A stretch of DNA of 33,651 bases from CAZQVN01 sp964596775 (GCA_964596775.1 CAZQVN010000039.1:1-33651), one strand, 5' to 3'. Counted from the first letter of the stretch, positions 1 through 8,353 are shown. The notes: generated by a model from the sequence alone, not told the origin. Translations and numbers: made by a program.

Positions 1-13
1 ACAGGAAGTGCGG

Positions 14-144
14 CGAACGGCCGCGAGAAGAGAAGGACGTCACCGGGCCTCGCAACGTCGCCGGTTTTCCGGCAACTCCTGAGCCGAACGGCCGCGAGAA
101 GAGAAGGACGTCACCAGGCCTCGCAACGTCGCCGATCTTCCGGC
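14..144. repeat. Tandem direct repeat, two 60-bp units
   Basis: Units at 14-73 and 85-144 are separated by 11 bp (period 71) and differ at three positions by eye. Each ends in a short inverted element; in the first unit this is GCCGG-TTTT-CCGGC. The array lies just downstream of the minus-strand tRNA-Glu and could continue past the window edge. I see no ORF in it. It may be a duplicated tRNA flank, a small structured RNA or a simple intergenic repeat; the sequence does not decide between these. Confidence 0.8.
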
Positions 145-162
145 GCAAACAGAGCGAGAAAA

Positions 163-240
<78 letters not shown>

Positions 241-365
241 GCAAGGTGATGGCATCACGGAAACCCGACTTCCCGCGATTCATGCAAGGCCGGGCAGTAT
301 AGCGATCCCCCGTGGAGAGGTCAACCGGAAGAGAAGGCGGCGAATCAGGGACGAATCCGGGCTGC

Positions 366-980
366 TTACCGGATATCCCTCACAAGGCCGATCACGATCC
401 CCTGGATCCGCAGTTCGGACGGGTCCGGAATGGGGATGGGATCCATGTCCGGATTCTCGGGAAGAAGCCGGACCTTGCTCCCCTTCTTTTCGAAGCGCTT
501 GACCGTGGCTTCGTCACCGAGAAGGGCCACGACGATGTCGCCGTCGCGGGCCTCCTCCTGCCGGCGAACGATGATGCGATCACCGGGACAGATGTGAACC
601 CCGATCATGCTCTCCCCCTCGACCTCGAGCATGAAACATTCATCCCCACGGACGAGCGACTCATCGAGAGTGATCCGATCGACGACGTTTTCCTCGGCAA
701 GTATCGGGCTGCCCGCCGCGATCCGACCGACGACGTCGAGAGTCCGTCCTGGCCGCTCCGGCGTCAGGAGGGGAAAACGCATCGCCCTCGACTTGTCCGG
801 AGATCGTTCGATGAATCCCTTGCGCTCCAGCGCCAGGAGGTGGTCGCTGGCGGCCCGGGTCGACGCCATGCCGAACTCGCGGCAGATCTCCCGCAGTGTC
901 GGGGGATAGCCCCGGTCACGGGCATACTCGATGAGGAAGTCGTAGATTTCCCTCTGTCGATCCGTCAACCCTTTTGCCAC
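366..980 (-). CDS. lexA: LexA repressor, SOS regulator
   Basis: A 204-residue protein of typical LexA length. Residues 1-70 form the winged helix-turn-helix (GLTDRQREIYDFL, then PPTLREIC and the recognition region). The self-cleavage bond is Ala89-Gly90, and the serine/lysine dyad is Ser124 (EGESMIG) and Lys161 (EATVKRF), so autoproteolysis should be intact. It would repress DNA-damage genes until RecA filaments trigger cleavage. The GTG start at 980 is chosen because GGAGG lies 9 nt upstream and homology begins there; the longer in-frame extension is not LexA-like. It follows the DnaE-like gene by 37 bp on the same strand and is probably co-transcribed, which would place lexA under that gene's promoter. 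I could not identify a LexA box. Confidence 0.96.
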   Translation of the reverse strand: MAKGLTDRQREIYDFLIEYARDRGYPPTLREICREFGMASTRAASDHLLALERKGFIERSPDKSRAMRFPLLTPERPGRTLDVVGRIAAGSPILAEENVVDRITLDESLVRGDECFMLEVEGESMIGVHICPGDRIIVRRQEEARDGDIVVALLGDEATVKRFEKKGSKVRLLPENPDMDPIPIPDPSELRIQGIVIGLVRDIR

Positions 981-1017
981 TCTGTTGCCTCCTTGAAGTT
1001 TCGGTCCAGTGCGCATG

Positions 1018-3432
1018 TTACCGCGAACCGTCGGTCCCCGTCCTCTGTTCCGTGCCGGATGCCGCCCAGGGCATTTCCATCTGGACGACCGAGGCCGCTG
1101 CGATACGTGTTCGCGCCGTGTTCCTCTCACCCCGGCCGGCAGCCACAGCCGAGCTGCGGGTTCGGTCTGCGACGGCCGGCCTGGGGAGATCAGAAACGCG
1201 GGCGGGGATCGAGCGTGTCGACGTAAGTGCAGCGCGAGACGTCAGAAGGGCGGTGACGACACTCCCGGCCCGATCGGGCAACCCCCGACCCGCATGGACC
1301 ATGGACTGGAAAAGGCCCTCCGCCCGGGATGTGACCATCCCCCGGCGTACGGCTGCTTCCACGAAACGATGACGCCACGGGCCAAGTTGCACGGCCGAGG
1401 CGGGATCGCCATTGCTGATGCTCTGGACATGACGGCGGAACTGCTCCGCCGACTCCGGGCTGAATCCGGTGACCGCGATCGTGGCGGCGACCAGCTGCTC
1501 CTGGTCCAGCAGAAGCCCTTCCGTCGGCTCCAGGACCTCGGCCAGAGCCGGTTCCTGCACGTGGACCCCCTCTTCACCGTTGCGCCGCCTGACGAACAGC
1601 TCCGTAAGCGAGCGTCCGGAGGCCTCGATGCGGCAGAGATTGACCGCGCTGACCATGTCGGACATGCACCTCGGACGCACCGCCCGCACGGTGGATTCCA
1701 GGGCGGACAGTGACTCCACGCGCCGGTTTCCACCAAGATCGACCAGGACGTATCCGGTGCGGACGGCGTCGGATGCCTGGATCTGTGCCGGACGAAGACC
1801 GGAGGCACCGGCAGAGACCGGAATCCGGTTCTCGAACCCGGCGGGCATGAGAAGGAGACGGGTCGGGTCTTCTTCCACGCAGGACGACAACCCCACGAGC
1901 CGGCGCGCCAGATCCAACCAGGTCCGCACGCGCTCGTCCTGGCGATACCGGCGCGCCAGCCGGGAGTTGTGAATGATGGCCTGTGTCACATCGCCGTCGT
2001 ATTCGTCCGGCATGACGCCGGAGGTGCGGTCGATGTCTTCCTGGCCGAAACCCATGGCTTCGCCGGCCCGACGGACAGCCTCGGCCGGTGTGAAGCGGTG
2101 GAGCCGTACGGGCATCGTGACCAGGCCCGCAAATCTCTGGGCGGCCCAGGCGCGGATTTCCGCGCGCTCGTGACGGTCCAGATCCAGAACGAGTTCCGGA
2201 GCCCCCGTCCGCGCTTCGCTCTCGAATCTCTCGAAAGGCAGTCCGTGCACCACCGGGTCCACTTCCGTGAGCCCCAGTCTGAAGGCGACGAGCGAGTGCG
2301 TGAGAAGACCGAATCCGGGCCCGGTGTTCATGTTGCGCCCCCGGGCATACCGCGCGAGATCCCGGAGGTACAGGAACGTTCCGGACAGCCCGAGATCGTG
2401 AATGGCATCCAGCTCCCGATCGAGGCGGTCGCGATAGACCTGGCTCCTCGGGCCCGGTTCGCAGAGCGATTCCAGATAGGCGTCCTGGCTGCGACCCGAA
2501 GGCATGGGATACCGGAGAGGCTCCGCGGAAAAGCGATTCGGATCGACCTGGCAGCGCCGGGCCAGCTCTCCCGCGGCTTCCAGGGCTTCAGGGAACTCCC
2601 GGAAGAGATGGGCCAGATCCGAAGGGGCGCGAAAGTGTGACGCCGGCCCCGTGGAACCGCCGGATTTTTCCGGACTCCAGGCCGCGCCGGCCGCGATGGC
2701 GGCGAGCAGATCGCGCACCGGCGCGTCGCCCGGGTCCAGATGATCCATTTCGTTGGCCTCGATGAGAGAGAGACCGGTGCGCCGGGCCAGATCCGCGATG
2801 TGATGAGCCAGCCGCGTTTCCAGCGTGTGGCCGTACAGGGACAGGCCCAGATAAAAGGACGACCGCCCGAAGACTTCAGCCAGCCGGAGCGCCAGCCGCT
2901 CCGCCAGATCCGCTTGACCCCGCATGATCCAGGTAGAGACTTCTCCGGTCAGACCCGGACTCCGGGCGATCAATCCATGGTGATGTTCCTCGAGATCCGA
3001 CAGGACAAGATAAGGCCGGCCGGAGCCGCGACGCTCGTGGGGGTGGGGCAGCGTCGCGGCAGCCGGCGAGCCCGTCGCCCCGGCGCCGGCGCGGGAATGG
3101 GCGCGGGTGACGAGGCGAACCAGGTTTCGGTATCCGGCGTCGGTTTCCGCGTAGAGCACGATGGGAAACGTGACCGGAGAGGTGAGTTCCTCGAGCGAGC
3201 CGGACGGAACGCCGACAGGCGAGGCCAGATCGAACTCCACGCCGATGACCGCGTGCAGGCCGCGCTCGGCGGCCCCCCGGACGAACGACTCGATGCCGAG
3301 GAGCGTATTGCGGTCGATGCGACCCACGGAATCGATCCTGAATTCATGAACACGGTCGAGGAGAGCTGCGGCGCGGGCGGCGCCGGCGCCTGATGAGAAC
3401 TCCGTCCGAAGGTTCAGATAAGCGGTAGCCAT
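1018..3432 (-). CDS. Degenerate DnaE-like (PolIII alpha-like) protein in a lexA operon
   Basis: An 804-residue protein that aligns along its length with the PHP, palm and finger regions of bacterial DnaE. The segment GPGFGLLTHSLVAFRLGLTE (371-390) with following VDP and PFERF corresponds to the DnaE GRGSxxGS...GITxVDP...LFERF block. DQEQLV (643-648) matches YQEQVM. Key residues are changed: PDFDIDF is PELVLDL, so the first catalytic Asp is Val415 while Asp417 and probably Asp565 remain. The N-terminal PHP His and DHG metal ligands are also gone. It ends about 250-350 residues early, without recognisable HhH or OB parts. The uninterrupted frame argues against a recent pseudogene; a non-catalytic SOS accessory protein is the inference. 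Start: the ATG at 3432 has no Shine-Dalgarno but a good promoter directly before it. Confidence 0.72.
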   Translation of the reverse strand: MATAYLNLRTEFSSGAGAARAAALLDRVHEFRIDSVGRIDRNTLLGIESFVRGAAERGLHAVIGVEFDLASPVGVPSGSLEELTSPVTFPIVLYAETDAGYRNLVRLVTRAHSRAGAGATGSPAAATLPHPHERRGSGRPYLVLSDLEEHHHGLIARSPGLTGEVSTWIMRGQADLAERLALRLAEVFGRSSFYLGLSLYGHTLETRLAHHIADLARRTGLSLIEANEMDHLDPGDAPVRDLLAAIAAGAAWSPEKSGGSTGPASHFRAPSDLAHLFREFPEALEAAGELARRCQVDPNRFSAEPLRYPMPSGRSQDAYLESLCEPGPRSQVYRDRLDRELDAIHDLGLSGTFLYLRDLARYARGRNMNTGPGFGLLTHSLVAFRLGLTEVDPVVHGLPFERFESEARTGAPELVLDLDRHERAEIRAWAAQRFAGLVTMPVRLHRFTPAEAVRRAGEAMGFGQEDIDRTSGVMPDEYDGDVTQAIIHNSRLARRYRQDERVRTWLDLARRLVGLSSCVEEDPTRLLLMPAGFENRIPVSAGASGLRPAQIQASDAVRTGYVLVDLGGNRRVESLSALESTVRAVRPRCMSDMVSAVNLCRIEASGRSLTELFVRRRNGEEGVHVQEPALAEVLEPTEGLLLDQEQLVAATIAVTGFSPESAEQFRRHVQSISNGDPASAVQLGPWRHRFVEAAVRRGMVTSRAEGLFQSMVHAGRGLPDRAGSVVTALLTSRAALTSTRSIPARVSDLPRPAVADRTRSSAVAAGRGERNTARTRIAAASVVQMEMPWAASGTEQRTGTDGSR

Positions 3433-3438
3433 GCGCGA

Positions 3439-3467
3439 AAAGTACTCGACATACGGATACTAGTCAA
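3439..3467 (-). promoter_or_regulatory. Promoter of the DnaE-like/lexA operon, leaderless type
   Basis: Minus-strand -35 TTGACT (3462-3467), 17-bp spacer, -10 TACTTT (3439-3444). Only 6 nt separate the -10 from the ATG, so transcription should begin at or next to the start codon. No Shine-Dalgarno is present. A 10-bp palindrome AGTTATAACT (3474-3483) sits just upstream of the -35 in an unusually AT-rich patch and could be an operator; its owner is unknown. Confidence 0.65.
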
Positions 3468-3564
3468 ATAAATAGTTATAACTGATTGTGTACTAAACGC
3501 TTAGATAGGGATAAAAACCGGAGCACTGCGCGGGGTCGCGTGCAGATCCGGATCCGCCCGGCTG

Positions 3565-3594
3565 AAAAAAAACCGGCGCCGGCCACCAGGGCCG
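3565..3594 (-). terminator. Possible Rho-independent terminator of the beta-helix lipoprotein gene
   Basis: On the minus strand a GC-rich self-complementary block (including CCGGCGCCGG at 3573-3582, and a CGGCC/GGCCG stem) runs straight into eight T (3565-3572). It lies about 40 bp after the stop codon of the lipoprotein gene. The stem is short, so this is only a moderate candidate. Confidence 0.45.
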
Positions 3595-3633
3595 CGCGTT
3601 CGGCCGCGTGAACGGGGGCCACCACACCGCTTC

Positions 3634-4722
3634 TCAGCGCGTGCGCAACCCCCGATTCCATGTTTCCGCCTTGCTCGAAGGAAAGTTCGGCCACGGATCA
3701 TCACGCCAGAAACAGAACGTGACGGAACCCGTCGGGGCACAGATCACCGGGACGTTGAAGAAACAGTTGTCGCGCCGCGGTTGATCCGGGTTCTGCGTGT
3801 TGGACAGCGCATCCATGTTGTCCGTGGTCGTGATCCCCCAGAACAGGCTGTCGGCCACGACGGCCAGGCCATCGGACATCAGGTTGCGGACCTCGCAGGG
3901 AAAGTTGACCTCCACGTTGCACTGCCGGAGCAGCGGCAGGTTCAGGCCGGGAGCGCCCTCGAAGTGGAGTCCGCCCGCGAGGATGTCGGTGTTCGGGTCG
4001 CCGGTGGCACGGAACCCGTTGTTCTTGATGTCGCTCCGCTCGGCGTAGACCGTCGAGTTGACGCCGCGGATGCCCGTGAGACGGTTGAAACCGATGTTGC
4101 AGTGAATGATGCGCACCGGGTAGGGCGGATTCTCGCATTCGACAAGCGTCAGCCCGTTGCCGCCGTTCGACGCGATCGTGCACTCCTCGAGATCGAGGCT
4201 CGTGCGGGTCAACTGCAGGGCATCGAACTGGGTGTCCTTCACGATGGAGTTGCGCAGACGGATCTCCGAGTCGGTGGCGACAATGCCGTTCGTCGCGTAG
4301 AGAATCCGCACCCAGTCCAGGCGGTTGTCCCGGCTTCCCCGGAACACGAGCGAGCCCCAGTCTCCCGGAAACGTGGAGATCCCGCTGCCGAGCGTGGCGC
4401 GGAACGTGATCAGGCTGTCGGACGTGCCTTCCGCGATCAGGGTGCCTTCGATTTTAAGGCTCAGCCCGGGATAGATGAATACCACTGAAACGCCGGGATC
4501 GATGATCAGGGTCCTGTTCACCGGCACCGTGACGTCGTCCACGACAAAATAGGGGCTCTTCGCGCGGGTCCAGCGACCGAACTCGTTTCCATCCACCTTC
4601 GTCGAGTCGATCCCCGAGGGCACGGTCGGCTTGAACGGCTCTCCCCGCTGCGCACAGGAGGTCAGCAACACGATGCCGGACAGGAGCACCGCGGCGAGAG
4701 CGAAAACACGGGTCTTTTTCAT
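3634..4722 (-). CDS. Lipoprotein with right-handed parallel beta-helix
   Basis: A 362-residue protein. Residues 1-23 are a lipoprotein signal peptide with lipobox L-T-S-C and lipidated Cys23, so the protein should be anchored in an outer or inner membrane leaflet facing out of the cytoplasm. From about residue 60 it shows the short beta-strand repeats of right-handed beta-helices (IDPGVSVVFIYPGLSLKIEG, then GTLIAEGTSDSLITF and later rungs with LRNSIVKDTQF, LEECTIASNGGNGL). This architecture is common in surface polysaccharide-binding or structural lipoproteins; no catalytic residues are evident and the substrate is unknown. A purine-rich GAGGTGG lies about 11 nt before the ATG. It has its own promoter and a probable terminator, so it looks monocistronic. 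Confidence 0.85.
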   Translation of the reverse strand: MKKTRVFALAAVLLSGIVLLTSCAQRGEPFKPTVPSGIDSTKVDGNEFGRWTRAKSPYFVVDDVTVPVNRTLIIDPGVSVVFIYPGLSLKIEGTLIAEGTSDSLITFRATLGSGISTFPGDWGSLVFRGSRDNRLDWVRILYATNGIVATDSEIRLRNSIVKDTQFDALQLTRTSLDLEECTIASNGGNGLTLVECENPPYPVRIIHCNIGFNRLTGIRGVNSTVYAERSDIKNNGFRATGDPNTDILAGGLHFEGAPGLNLPLLRQCNVEVNFPCEVRNLMSDGLAVVADSLFWGITTTDNMDALSNTQNPDQPRRDNCFFNVPVICAPTGSVTFCFWRDDPWPNFPSSKAETWNRGLRTR

Positions 4723-4763
4723 GGCCTGTTTTCCACCTCACTGGATCCGCAACCGGAACGGGA

Positions 4764-4783
4764 GGCGCGATCTCGATCGCGCC
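4764..4783. other. Short perfect hairpin in the lipoprotein gene's leader
   Basis: GGCGCGATC-TC-GATCGCGCC is a near-perfect palindrome inside the roughly 100-nt untranslated leader between the predicted start of transcription (about 4825) and the lipoprotein ATG at 4722. It could be an RNA hairpin or a protein-binding site. No T-run follows on either strand, so it is not a classical terminator for the upstream M1 peptidase gene. Confidence 0.5.
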
Positions 4784-4830
4784 CGGCGGCCAGGGATGCC
4801 GCACGACCCGGACTCATCTGTAGAGGGTTC

Positions 4831-4859
4831 ATAGTAGCGGCGGACGTTTCCGCAGGCAA
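4831..4859 (-). promoter_or_regulatory. Sigma70-like promoter of the beta-helix lipoprotein gene
   Basis: Minus-strand -35 TTGCCT (4854-4859), 17-bp spacer, -10 TACTAT (4831-4836). It lies immediately after the stop codon of the M1 peptidase gene and about 110 nt before the lipoprotein ATG. Confidence 0.6.
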
Positions 4860-4862
4860 TAC

Positions 4863-7163
4863 CTAGCGGAGGACGGCCTTCCGGACAACCTCCCGCCCCC
4901 CGGAGGAAAGCCGGATGAAGTAGAGCCCCGGAGCGGCGCGCGCCCCGGTGTGCGTGCGCCCGTCCCAGACCGCGGAATGCGGCCCGGACGATTCGATTCG
5001 ATCGACGAGACGCGCCACGCTCCGCCCCTGCGTATCCAGAACCTCCAGACGGACGAACGCGGCTTCCGGGAGCGAATAGGAGATGCTCGTGGCCGTCCGG
5101 AACGGATTCGGCGTGTTCGGCATCAGGACGAGCGCCGCGGACGGAGGCGCGGCCCCCGTGAGAGCCGCCGGCCCGTACCACTCGACCTCCCCCGCCGGGC
5201 CGACGGCCCGGAGCCAGTAGTCCGCGGCGCCCTCGGGTGCGGCGGGATCGGTCACCGAGTATGCGGTCCGGCCGCCGAGGAGCGCGGGGTCCACCGGCTC
5301 CCGCGGTTTCCCGGCCGGCTGCCGGTACACCGTGAAAAAATAGCGCTCGGAAGCTTCGTCGATCCTCCAGCGGATCACGGCACCCCTTGCGCTCCGCTCG
5401 GCGGTGAACGCCAGCAGGCGCACCGGGACCAGCGGTTCCGTGTCCACCGTCTTCAGGACCCATTCGAACGGATCGACGACGACCCCGGTGTCCGGCAGCG
5501 TCCCGCGGACCGTCACTTCGAACGTCTGCGGATTCCGATCGATGAAACGCGTTGCGACAAGCGTGTCCAGGTCGGTGTGGAACGCGAAGTCCAGCGGCAG
5601 CGGATAGAACGGCGACGCCTGGGTCTGGCGGAGGGTCACCGCCACCCGCATCGAGTCCTTTCCCGCCGGCGTCTGGCTCCACGACAGCGCGAAGCGCGGG
5701 ATCCCGGGTTCGTGAAGCCAGGAATCGAAGAACCAGCCCAGGTCCGCGCCATGGCGCGCCTCGCAGGCGGCGATGAAGTCGTCCGTGTCGGCGTGGCCGA
5801 ACGCGTGGGCGGCCTGGTAGTTCTTCAGGATGTCGAAGAACGCGTCGTCGCCGACGATCCGCCGGAGCGTGTGGAGGATCCAGGCGCCCTTGTTGTAGAC
5901 GGTGAAGCTGAACAGCGCGGATCCGGGCGGATTCAGGACCGGCTCCGCGATGTTGCGCTCGACGAAGCCGAACTTGAAGAGGTCGCCGAGAACCTTGATC
6001 CGCGCGTTCCGGCCGGCGACCCCGCCGGTGTGCTCGGCCCACAGGACATCACCGTAGGAAGCGAACCCCTCGTTGAGCCAGATGTGGCGCCAGTCCTTGG
6101 GGGTCACGTGATCCCCGAACCACTGGTGGGCCAGTTCGTGGGCGAGCAGCCACTGGTAGCGGGCGCTGTCGCGGACGGCGAACTCCGCGAGGAGCGTCAG
6201 CGACTGGTGCTCCATCCCCCCGGGAAAGCCGGCCTGGGTGTGGCCGTACTTGCCGAACGGATAGGGCCCGAACAGGGAGGCAAAGTAATCGATCATCTCC
6301 GGCATCGGCCGGAACGTCCGCAGCCCCTGCGCCGCGTCCGCCGGATACACGTAGTTCAGGATCGGCAGGCCGGCGGACGTGGAGTCGGCGAGTATCGTGT
6401 ACGGCGCGGCGGCCATGGAGATCAGGTAGGTGGAAATCGGCTCGGTGTTGTTCCAGTGAAAGCGGCGCCGCCCGCCGGCCAGGGCCTCCTCGGCCACGAG
6501 CACCCCGTTCGACCCCACCTTGTAGTCGTCGGGCACGGTCACGATCATCTCGGACGTCGCCTTGTCGTACGGCACGTCCACGCAAGGGTACCAGTAGCGG
6601 GCATTTTCCGGCTCCGAGAACGTGTACACGGCGGTCACGGTTCCGGGGGCCGCCGAGGGAAAGATCATGCCGCGCTCCTTGATCCCCGCGTACTCGACCT
6701 CGATCTCGAACGTCTCGTGGGCGGCGCGCGGAGGATCCAGCGTCACGGTCAGTGCGCCGTCGACCCAACTGAATGCGGCGTCGGCTCCCCCCTCGCGGAC
6801 CGCGGACACCGGGGGGCCGCAGAAGTCGAGCGTCACGGAATCCGCGTCGTCCCGGCGCGCCTCGCCGGTGATCGTCGTCCGCCCGGAGAACGTCCGCGCC
6901 GCGGTGTCGAGATCGAGTTCGATCCGGTAATGCGTGATGTCCACCACCGGGTCCGGGTCGTAGGGCGGATAGTACGCGGGCGTTCCGATGTCGAGCGGCC
7001 GGAGGCGGCGGGCCTCCGCTTCCTGAAACGCGCGCAGGTCGGCGGTTTTTCCCTCCGGACTCCACGGATCGATCCCCGGGTCCGTTTCGCCGGACGGCGT
7101 GGCGGCCAGGAGATGCGGCAGGGTCAGGAAGAGAAGCGCGCAGACCGCGCGGGGAATCCGCAT
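4863..7163 (-). CDS. Secreted M1 family aminopeptidase with C-terminal FlgD/T9SS-like sorting module
   Basis: A 766-residue protein from the ATG at 7163. Residues 1-20 are a signal peptide. The M1 exopeptidase motif is GGMEH (315-319, normally GxMEN), and the zinc site is HELAH (342-346) with Glu365 in NEGFA, so a gluzincin aminopeptidase is expected. After the catalytic domain come a fibronectin-like region (about 575-675) and a C-terminal module with PNPF, YSLPE, LDTQGR and GLYFIRL landmarks. That module is the FlgD-like or Por-type sorting domain found on exported proteins of FCB and related phyla. The start is set by the signal peptide; GGAGG lies 12 nt upstream. It is divergent from the dipeptidase gene, so the two secreted/cytosolic peptidases may act together in peptide use. 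The His in place of Asn in GxMEN may alter substrate preference. Confidence 0.93.
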   Translation of the reverse strand: MRIPRAVCALLFLTLPHLLAATPSGETDPGIDPWSPEGKTADLRAFQEAEARRLRPLDIGTPAYYPPYDPDPVVDITHYRIELDLDTAARTFSGRTTITGEARRDDADSVTLDFCGPPVSAVREGGADAAFSWVDGALTVTLDPPRAAHETFEIEVEYAGIKERGMIFPSAAPGTVTAVYTFSEPENARYWYPCVDVPYDKATSEMIVTVPDDYKVGSNGVLVAEEALAGGRRRFHWNNTEPISTYLISMAAAPYTILADSTSAGLPILNYVYPADAAQGLRTFRPMPEMIDYFASLFGPYPFGKYGHTQAGFPGGMEHQSLTLLAEFAVRDSARYQWLLAHELAHQWFGDHVTPKDWRHIWLNEGFASYGDVLWAEHTGGVAGRNARIKVLGDLFKFGFVERNIAEPVLNPPGSALFSFTVYNKGAWILHTLRRIVGDDAFFDILKNYQAAHAFGHADTDDFIAACEARHGADLGWFFDSWLHEPGIPRFALSWSQTPAGKDSMRVAVTLRQTQASPFYPLPLDFAFHTDLDTLVATRFIDRNPQTFEVTVRGTLPDTGVVVDPFEWVLKTVDTEPLVPVRLLAFTAERSARGAVIRWRIDEASERYFFTVYRQPAGKPREPVDPALLGGRTAYSVTDPAAPEGAADYWLRAVGPAGEVEWYGPAALTGAAPPSAALVLMPNTPNPFRTATSISYSLPEAAFVRLEVLDTQGRSVARLVDRIESSGPHSAVWDGRTHTGARAAPGLYFIRLSSGGREVVRKAVLR

Positions 7164-7217
7164 GACTCGATGAAGTCCTCCGGTAGATCCGGGCGGGGTA
7201 TCCGCGTCCGGATTCCG

Positions 7218-7227
7218 ATTGTACAAT
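7218..7227. promoter_or_regulatory. Palindromic -10 element serving two divergent promoters
   Basis: ATTGTACAAT is a perfect 10-bp palindrome and contains TACAAT on both strands (plus 7222-7227; minus 7218-7223). On the plus strand it ends 6 nt before the dipeptidase ATG, predicting a leaderless message. On the minus strand it would give a start near 7211 and a leader of about 48 nt carrying the GGAGG of the M1 peptidase gene. Neither side has a convincing -35 hexamer. Confidence 0.5.
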
Positions 7228-7233
7228 GCCCCG

Positions 7234-8346
7234 ATGACTCACGGCGAATCCGGGGCCGACCGCCTCCACAACGACTCCCTCGTCTTCGACGGCCACGCGG
7301 ATACGCTGCTCGGCGTCGTGGATGACGGCCGGCATCTCGATCTCGCGGAAAAATCGCACATCGACCTGGAGCGCATGGACCGGGGCGGCCTCGACGTGGA
7401 GTTCTTCACCGCGTTCGTCGCTCCGAACCACCTCCACGCGGCGCGGGACCGTGCCGCGTCACTGATCGGCGCGCTTCATTCCGAAGCGGCGCGAAGGCCC
7501 GACCGGCTGGAGGTCACGCTCGACGCCGCGCATGTGGAAGAGGCGGTCGGCCGGGGCCGGAAGGCCGCCGTTCCCGCCATCGAGGGGGGGCACGCCATCG
7601 AGGACTCGCTGGACGTCCTCCGCGACTTTCACGGGAAGGGCGTCCGGCTGATGACGCTCACCTGGAACAACTCGAACGGCTGGGCCGACGGCTGCTGGCC
7701 CGGTCCCGACGATCCGCGCCACGGCGGGCTCACCGACTTCGGCAGGCGCGTCATCGGCGAGATGGAACGACTCGGCGTCATCGTCGACGTGTCGCACGCC
7801 TCGCCGGAAACATTCCGTGATGTGGACCGCACGGCCACGAAACCGTTCGTGGCCAGCCACTCCTGTGCCGCCGCCCTCAATCCGCACATCCGGAACCTGG
7901 AGGACGATCAACTGCGCGCGATCGCCCGGCACGGTGGCCTGGTCGGCATCTGTTTCGCGTCCGCGTTCCTGATCGACGAGGCAGCGGCGTGGGCCCGCAT
8001 CAAGGACACCGAGGAATACCGGGCGCTGCCGGAGCACTCCGACGAGATCTGGCCCGATATCATGCCGCCGGGCGAAGCGGCGCTCTACCACAGGCGCGTT
8101 CCGCGCGCCACGATCGACGACGTCGTGGCGCACGTGGATCACATGATCCGGGTGATGGGGCCGCAGCACGTGGCGCTCGGCAGCGACTGGGACGGCGTGA
8201 CCCGCCTGCCGGTGGGGCTCGAGGACGTGACCGGCCTTCCGAAGATCACGGCGGCGCTGATGGCGAAGGGGTACGACGAGACGGTGATCCGGGGGATCCT
8301 CGGCGGGAACTGGCTCCGGGTTCTCCGGGACGTTACGGGAAGCTGA
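7234..8346 (+). CDS. Membrane dipeptidase-like protein (peptidase family M19)
   Basis: A 370-residue protein of typical M19 length. It has the first metal pair His21/Asp23 in DGHADT, a bridging Glu in the segment AIEGGHAIED, the His residues in VDVSHAS and VASHSCAA, and the C-terminal GSDWDG loop that holds the last acidic contact. These form a binuclear zinc site that hydrolyses dipeptides (renal dipeptidase type; some bacterial members prefer D-residues at the C-terminal position). No signal peptide is visible, so it is likely cytosolic despite the family name. The ATG at 7234 is chosen over an in-frame TTG at 7219, which lies within the predicted -10 element. It shares its promoter region with the divergent M1 peptidase. 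Confidence 0.94.
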   Translation: MTHGESGADRLHNDSLVFDGHADTLLGVVDDGRHLDLAEKSHIDLERMDRGGLDVEFFTAFVAPNHLHAARDRAASLIGALHSEAARRPDRLEVTLDAAHVEEAVGRGRKAAVPAIEGGHAIEDSLDVLRDFHGKGVRLMTLTWNNSNGWADGCWPGPDDPRHGGLTDFGRRVIGEMERLGVIVDVSHASPETFRDVDRTATKPFVASHSCAAALNPHIRNLEDDQLRAIARHGGLVGICFASAFLIDEAAAWARIKDTEEYRALPEHSDEIWPDIMPPGEAALYHRRVPRATIDDVVAHVDHMIRVMGPQHVALGSDWDGVTRLPVGLEDVTGLPKITAALMAKGYDETVIRGILGGNWLRVLRDVTGS

Positions 8347-8353
8347 CCGGACC

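Noticed and set aside
366..3432. LexA box of E. coli or Gram-positive type
   Set aside because: I looked for CTGT-N8-ACAG and GAAC-N4-GTTC near the operon promoter and found no convincing match.
3433..3633. Short minus-strand frames between the DnaE-like gene and the lipoprotein gene
   Set aside because: No ribosome-binding sites or recognisable protein; the region is better explained as terminator plus AT-rich promoter.
4950..7325. Long plus-strand open frame opposite the M1 peptidase (about 790 codons)
   Set aside because: It is an antisense shadow caused by high GC. Its translation is Arg/Gly-rich with no domain, while the minus strand has a full M1 enzyme.
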